DNA from: Cannabis sativa
Taxonomy: Eukaryota; Streptophyta; Magnoliopsida; Rosales; Cannabaceae
Direction of reading: 5' to 3'
DNA: 64,000 bases
Assembly (NCBI RefSeq): GCF_029168945.1
Contig: NC_083609.1
Coordinates: 24,177,501 to 24,241,500 of the forward strand
Below are positions 58,015 to 64,000 of the stretch, one piece after another. A program made the translations under genes and the position numbers. Below the pieces are notes generated by a model that did not search any database, was not told the DNA's origin, and saw nothing but the letters and a program-made list of their open reading frames with translations. Position 1 is the stretch's first letter. Every line of letters begins with the position of its first letter.

Positions 58015-61000
58015 CTAAGGAAATGTATTCTTAACCCAACGTAGTTCCTTAATCACTTCTCCCATGTTCATTCTTTCTTTTGGTGATTCCACAGAGCAGG
58101 CAAGTCCTATTTTTAGAACAGAATGTAAGCACTTTTTCACATTCTCGTTCATTTTGTCAAGACCTTCTTCGATGTCAAATTCTAATTTCTCTTTCTTTTT
58201 TTCCATATTTTCTTCTACTATTGCTGATGTTGTTACCTCTACTTCGCTTTGAAGAAGGCTTGGATCCACAAGCTGCATTAGTCTTTCTGGTACGGCCATC
58301 TTTGCATATTGGTGAATATTCAAGCCCTCTCTAAAGGTTTCATCTGTGGGCCTCTTTCCTGTGAACATTTCCAGCAAAAGAATTCCATAGCTATACACAT
58401 CCCCTTGGATTGATGCCTTTCCTCCCATTCCATACTCTGTCAATTCAGATATCATAATTAGTGTGTTGATGACATATTTGTTAGTTTAAACTTCAGAGAT
58501 GTAATTTAGTGTCATAAATTTAATATCAACTTATTAAGAATATAAAAAACAGAATTAGTAATTGTAATATAATGCAAAGTATTTGAAGATAAAACAAAAA
58601 ATGAGTAACACGGCTTAAATGAGCATAAACGAATTCAAACTTGTATTTATGAGTTTTAAGGACTTCATTCTCATATAAGATTTTTTTAAGAAAAAAAAAG
58701 TCGTGAGAGGCTATTAAATTCTTATAACAAGTATAAGAAATTGAAGACAGAAAAATGCAAAAATATAAGGAATTATTACCTGGTGCAGCATAGCCAATAG
58801 ATCCCTTTAAGCCAATTGTGCTACTAGCTTGATTTTGAGGAATACCATTTGTGGTTGAGAGAATTCTCGCTATGCCAAAGTCTCCAACATGAGCAACCAT
58901 ATCATCATCAAGAAGAATATTGCTTGGCTTTAAATCACAGTGGATGATTGGAGGTTCGCATTCGAAGTGAAGATACTGTAATGCAGAAGCAACATCAATA
59001 GCAACATTTAGTCTTTGGAGAAAGTTCAAGTTTCTTGAACAATATTCACCATTTATCTTCAGATGCAGCCACTCCTCCAAGCTTGAATTCACCATGAACT
59101 CAAAGACTAGAGCTTTAAATTCATTACCGTGGTAGTCCAGGCTGGAGCATGATGTTATGATCTTCACCAAATTTCGATGCCTAATATTTTTCAGTGCCAT
59201 ACATTCAGACATGAAACTTTTCGAAGCTCCATTCCGTTGAAGGTTGAAAACCTTTATAGCAACTAACCTTTCATCTTCATCCAAAGTTCATTTAAAAACT
59301 GAGCCAAAACTACCAGAACCAATCAAATTGCTTGGAGAGAATCCTGAAGTTCCTTTGTGGAGCATTTTATATGAAACTTTGGAGAGGTGATTGGGGTCCC
59401 ATTCTTTTGTTGAGAGAATTGAAGATGGTTTGCTTTTTGAATTTCTCCAAAAATGCAATGCGAGAAAGAACAACATAAGTAAGCCTAAACTAGCACAGCT
59501 AATTATGATTACTAATTTCATTGCATGAGATAATCCCATTTTTCTTCCACTAACCTTGCTACATGCTGGCAATTCTAATTGTGTGATACCCCCACAAAGC
59601 TTACCATTTCTAAGAATTGATATCGCACTTGCATTCTTAAAAACTCCTTCTGTTGGCACCTCACCCTCCAAGTTGTTGAATGAAAGATTGAAATAAACTA
59701 AAAAGGGAAGAGTTTGTAGACTTTTTGGAATATTTCCTGATAAATGATTAAGGGAGAGATCTAAATATCTTAGGCCTTTCAATGAATCCAAAGATGAAGG
59801 TATAACTCCTTGAAAAGAATTACCTTGCAGGTTAAGGTACTCAAGGCTCAGGCACTCTCCAATGGTTGTGGGAATCTCTCCTGAAAGACTGTTTTCAGAG
59901 AAATCTAGTTGATTAATGTTTTTCAAATTACCAACTTCTAATGGAAGACTTCCAGTTAAGGAATTATGAGAGAGATTCAATAACAATGAGAGTGAAGAAA
60001 GATCAGTAACTTCCTTAGGTATGGCTCCAGTGAGGTTATTCTGAGAGATGTCCAAGTATTGCAATTTTTTGCAGTTTCCAATACTTGGTGGAATTCTTCC
60101 ATGTAACTTGTTTTCTGACAAATAGAGTTCAATCAATTGAGTGAGGTTTCCAAAGGAAGAGGGAATTTGGCCAAATAATTTGTTTCTTCTAAGGTCCATT
60201 CCTTGCATGTTTCTGAACATACCAAAACTAGAAGGAATGGTGCCTACAAAGAGGTTACGCGCCATATCCAAAACTTGTAAGTTGGTGTACTTCTCTAATA
60301 TGGGAGGGATAGGTCCTGAGATTTGATTACCACCAAGGTACAGATTAGTGAGTGTGCTAGTTGACAAGTTGGCTATGGTGGATGGCAAAACACCTCCAAA
60401 TTGGTTGTCACTGAAATCTAGAATTTGAATTTGGGTAAGGTTTTTCAAAGATGTTAAGAAATTCAAGTCATGGGATGAATTGCTTCCTAAATTGTTAGTA
60501 CCAAAACCAAGCCACCAGACATCTATAAGTTTTCCCAAATCACTTGGAACTACTCCAACAAAATTGTTGGTGGAGAGAACAACAGCTTCAAGTTTTGAAG
60601 CATTGGATAATGAAATTGGGATTGGACCAGAGAATTCATTGTTAGAAATGGCCAACCATTTAAGATTAGGAAGTGTAAGACCTATATTGGCTGGAAGGGT
60701 TCCATTGAAGTTGTTACTTGCTGTGGAGATTATAGTGAGTGCTGACAAATTGTAAAAGGAAGAAGGTAACTCACCAGAGAATTTGTTAGCCCCAACTGCA
60801 AAAATTGATAAACTCTTCAAATTGCCAATACCTTGAGGAATTCTTCCATGTAAGTTGTTGTATGGGACAGAGAGATGCACAAGAGAAGAAAGATTTCCAA
60901 CTGAAGTTGGGATGGTTCCAGTCAAATTGTTTGCTCCAAGCTGAAGCAATTCAAGCTTGGCAAAGAAGCCAAGTTCATAAGGTATTCTACCAACAAGTTT

Positions 61001-61504
61001 GTTCCTTGAAAAGTCTATTTCCCTTAACTGAGAACAGTTGGACAATTGAGCTGGAATTTCTCCTGTAAATGTGTTATTTGTAAGGTAGAAATATTGGAGC
61101 CTGAACAACCTTCCAACTTGTATTGGGATTTCACCAGAGAAGCTATTGTTGCTGAGATCTATGAGCTTCATAAAGCTGAGATTGCCAATGTGTGGTGATA
61201 TGGACCCCTTCAACTTATAGCTATAAAGCTCCAATGCAGTAACTCTTTTATGTCGACGGCTGCAAGTAACTCCTACCCAGTTGCAGAAGTTGGTAGAATC
61301 ATTCCATGAGCTTAACACGCCAAAAGGATCACTTCCAATCCCTTTCTTGATTTCAAGAAGAGCTAAATGATCGTTTTCTTCACTTCCCAATGCAATGGCA
61401 GGAGTGACCAGTTGTAACCACAGAAAGATTATAAAAAATAGAACGATTACTTGAATATACATAGAATAAGAGTAAGCATGTATAGTATGTTGATGAAGCT
61501 TCAT
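58015..61504 (-). CDS. LRR-XII receptor-like kinase with an in-frame stop before the kinase
   Basis: Exons are 58780-61504 and 58015-58436 (GT-AG intron of 343 nt), totalling 1048 codons plus stop, a normal length. The second Met (residue 15, MYIQVIVLFFIIFLWLQL) gives the better signal peptide. The LRR N-cap (residues about 43-84) precedes about 20 plant-type LRRs (to about 620). A membrane span is at about 664-686. The kinase P-loop GSGSFGSVFK (730-739 region) is followed directly by TGA (59288-59290) where the family has Gly; the frame then continues unbroken through VAIK (Lys 751), HCDLKPSN (855-862, non-RD type) and DFG (875-877). Non-RD LRR-XII kinases are typically pattern-recognition immune receptors at the plasma membrane. 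As written, translation gives a 738-aa receptor without kinase; it may be a null allele, pseudogene or sequencing error. Confidence 0.85.
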
Positions 61505-61810
61505 TTTAGGTTTGAAGAAATTAAAAAGGAGAGATACTTAAATGTATATAGACAAAAGGTTATGTGCCATGAGATTGTGGTCAGTTCTGCTTTTATAAAA
61601 CCAGTATCTTTTGTAATAGACAAACAAGTTATTTTGAATTATTGTTATCACTTTCAAAGGTAGCTTTTTCCACATCTACTAATATAAAAATGATTTGGTA
61701 TGAACCACAGGAAAGAGTAATTCATTTCCTCACTATGATTCCAAAGGCAGCCAACTTTAGTTGACTAGCAAAAACTTTTTTAGTATCTAGTGGAAGCACT
61801 TCAATATTTA

Positions 61811-61849
<39 letters not shown>

Positions 61850-62981
61850 CCACACACACACATCCATACCTTGCAATTGCATTGCAAAGATATAAATTAT
61901 ATAAGTCAATGCTTACAGTTGCGGTGATCGAGTTTTCTCATTTTTCTGCCAAGTTGCTTGGTGGGTTCAGAGTCTTCAGACCCAGAGTTTACTTGGTTGC
62001 CAGAAAAGCAAAGAGGGACCAAGCAACTCTGGACCTCTAGTTGTGTAAGAAGGAAAATATTAATTTCCAATTATTTTTTCAAGAAATTAGTCATTACATA
62101 AAACAAAAAAAGAAATGCTGGACTTTGTTTTCTAAGTAACTTGTGCAATGCAATGTCTCTTGAAAGGAACTTAATTCTAGAATAAATCACCTAAACAAAA
62201 TCTAGAATAAAACAAAGAGAGATCACGTAGAGTGACATGACAATGTCAATTTTGTTAGTTGACTTTCCTTTCTTGGTCAAACTTTCTTTGAACTAAAGAT
62301 AATTATGGATTTAATTTTATTCTTGGTTTTCTATAATTTTAGACCACGGACCATCTTTTTTTGGAAGAGTGGTTCACAAACAAAAGAGAGCTAGTATTTC
62401 AACTATTAAAGTCCACATTTGCTTCTACTTCTCATAAAAAATAATAAATAATAAATAAATAAAAGAAGTCCACATTTGCTTCTATTAGAGACAACTTTCT
62501 ACGAATCTTTTTTCGTTTGGTGATCGGATTACTTTAGCTCTTATTAACATTAAACATGCAATTGCACACTCATTTTCCTTTGAACTTTGAAGTTACAATA
62601 GTGAGGATTATTAATGAAAGCAACAAAAACAATATTTAATATTTCAGCCTAAATAAGAGCTAACTAATAAGCTTATGTTGGGATAGCTTCCACTCAAACT
62701 GTCATAAATTTATAATAAAGTAGATTTTTAAAATTTATGGATGAGTTTATTAAGAAATGGTTTTTTTTTTAATGTCGCATAACACTATTTTTCCAATTCA
62801 ATTAATAGTTTATAGTTTAAACATTTTGGTTCGAATCCATGATCTCTCCTTTTTCCTATTCCTCCTTCACCACTTAACTAGCATTAGTGGCTTTATTAAG
62901 AAATGGTTTATAACTTACTCAATCTTCCTTTGGTTTGGAGAATGATCAATCTCTCCTAGCTTTTTCTCCACAAGTCTTTAA
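61505..62981. other. Intergenic region between the receptor kinase and the PPR gene
   Basis: The two genes are divergent, so this 1.5 kb holds both promoters. It has a TA microsatellite at about 61812-61842 followed by a short CA run to 61862, and AT-rich sequence. The short open frames inside show no recognisable domain. Confidence 0.6.
61590..61597 (-). promoter_or_regulatory. TATA box of the receptor kinase gene
   Basis: On the minus strand TATAAAAG, about 86 bp upstream of the first ATG. A suitable distance for a core promoter. Confidence 0.55.
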
Positions 62982-64000
62982 ATGTTAAAAGCAACATTAC
63001 CCATACAAAACTCAAGCTTATCCCAAATCCTAATTCCTCTTCTTGACAAATGCAAATCAGTGGCCCAGCTTAAGCAGATTCAAACTCTTCTACTCACTCA
63101 TGGACTCCACCAGCATGATTCCCTCGCCTCCAGAATCCTTTCTTTCTTGGCCTTATCCCATCTGGGCAATGTCGATTATTCCTTTCGAATTCTGTCCCAC
63201 CTCTCCAATCCAACCACTTTTCATTGGAACATAGTAATACGAGGCTACTCCAAGAGCCCAAATCCCAACCGTTCGGTTTCAGCTTTTGTCCAAATGTTAC
63301 GAGATGGGATCAAGCCAGACCAATTTACTTATCTTTTTCTTACCAAGGCCTCGTCTTCCCTGTTGAAGAGAGAGCTTGGAGAGACAGTGCATGCTTTGGT
63401 TGCCAAACATGGCTATGAGTCTGATATTTTTATCCAAAACACCTTCATTCATATGTATGCTAGTTGCAATTGTATTGGATGTGCACGCAAGGTGTTTGAT
63501 AATTTGACTCGGAGGAACTTCGTTTCCTGGACTGCCATGTTAGATGGGTATGCAAAATGTAGGGATATGAATTCGGCAAGACATGTGTTTGAGCTGATGC
63601 CGGACAGGGATGTTGTGTCTTGGAGTTGTTTGATTGATGGGTATGTTAAAAATGGAGAGTATTTGGAGGCTTTGACCTTATTCAAGAGAATGCAGAATGT
63701 GGGAATTAAAGGAAATGAGGTGACAATGGTGAGTGTTTTGAGTGCTATTGCCCACTTAGGTGAACTTGAGAATGGGAGGTTGATGCATAATTATATAGTT
63801 GAGAATGAATTGCCTCTTACTTTGGTGCTGAGAACATCACTTGTGGATATGTATGCAAAGTGTGGGGCAATAGATGATGCTTTAGAATTGTTTCTTGGAG
63901 GAACAATGAGAAAAACTGATGTTTTGATTTGGAATACAATGATTAGAGGATTAGCCACACATGGTTTGGTAAAAGAGTCACTTGATCTGTTTAAGGAAAT
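62982..64000 (+). CDS. Pentatricopeptide repeat protein, PLS type, 3' end outside window
   Basis: Open from ATG 62982 to the window end (339 codons, no stop). An in-frame TAA directly precedes the ATG, so this is the first possible start. The N-terminus reads SLSQILIPLLDKCKSVAQLK and then QIQTLLLTHG, typical of plant PLS-class PPR proteins. Repeats follow with family motifs such as NIVIRGYSKSPNPNRSVSAF, FIQNTFIHMYASC, DVVSWSCLIDGYVKNGEYLE and LVDMYAKCGAIDDALELF. PPR proteins bind single-stranded RNA in mitochondria or chloroplasts and act in editing, splicing or stability. C-terminal E or DYW domains would lie beyond the window. The N-terminus is not an obvious targeting peptide. No frame damage seen. 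Confidence 0.92.
   Translation, partial: MLKATLPIQNSSLSQILIPLLDKCKSVAQLKQIQTLLLTHGLHQHDSLASRILSFLALSHLGNVDYSFRILSHLSNPTTFHWNIVIRGYSKSPNPNRSVSAFVQMLRDGIKPDQFTYLFLTKASSSLLKRELGETVHALVAKHGYESDIFIQNTFIHMYASCNCIGCARKVFDNLTRRNFVSWTAMLDGYAKCRDMNSARHVFELMPDRDVVSWSCLIDGYVKNGEYLEALTLFKRMQNVGIKGNEVTMVSVLSAIAHLGELENGRLMHNYIVENELPLTLVLRTSLVDMYAKCGAIDDALELFLGGTMRKTDVLIWNTMIRGLATHGLVKESLDLFKE

Noticed and set aside
59288..59290. Idea that the receptor kinase is two separate genes
   Set aside because: Both parts are in the same frame, adjacent and complementary in domain content, so one gene with a stop codon is simpler.
1..64000. CRISPR arrays, bacterial operons, phage or organellar inserts
   Set aside because: No spaced direct repeats of CRISPR type, no bacterial gene organisation, and no plastid or mitochondrial genes seen; the V-ATPase and PTB pieces are nuclear intron-bearing sequences.

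Overview
This is nuclear DNA from a flowering plant, probably a dicot. The sequence is AT-rich, genes have GT-AG introns, and most of the window is plant transposon sequence (Ty1/copia, Ty3/gypsy, Athila-like LTR, LINE, hAT, MULE with a Ulp1-like gene, Helitrons, MITEs). I cannot name the species.

Layout. 1-5010: 3' part of a decayed copia element with its 3' LTR. 6473-9896: a hAT element with an 8-bp target duplication and a broken transposase. 10796-12061: an apparently intact two-exon RING-H2 gene. 13667-27200: a Ty3/gypsy 5' LTR, gag and protease, split by a 10.1-kb gag-only copia element (16071-26188) and ending in a GC-rich hexamer array. 27490-28446: a 5'-truncated LINE. 28437-30551: a lone Athila-like LTR joined to 49 nt of mature tRNA-Asp and bracketed by 254-bp direct repeats.

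30473-57566 is a second copy of the RING locus, stretched from about 2.7 kb to 27 kb by nested insertions. Three Helitrons sit in its promoter, one carrying exons of V-ATPase subunit A and a PTB-like RNA-binding protein. A young but integrase-less copia element and a hAT MITE sit in its first exon. A Ulp1-bearing MULE, itself hit by a second MITE of the same family, sits in its 3' flank. Copy 1 is the uninterrupted control, so most insertion sites can be read to the base.

The right end is ordinary genic DNA. A minus-strand LRR-XII receptor kinase (58015-61504) has one in-frame stop just after its P-loop, and a PPR gene (from 62982) runs off the window. The apparently intact host genes are the RING gene and the PPR gene; the receptor kinase is complete apart from its stop. 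The strongest oddity is the LTR-tRNA chimera, which looks like a reverse-transcription intermediate that copied its primer tRNA well past the normal stop and was then captured in a break.
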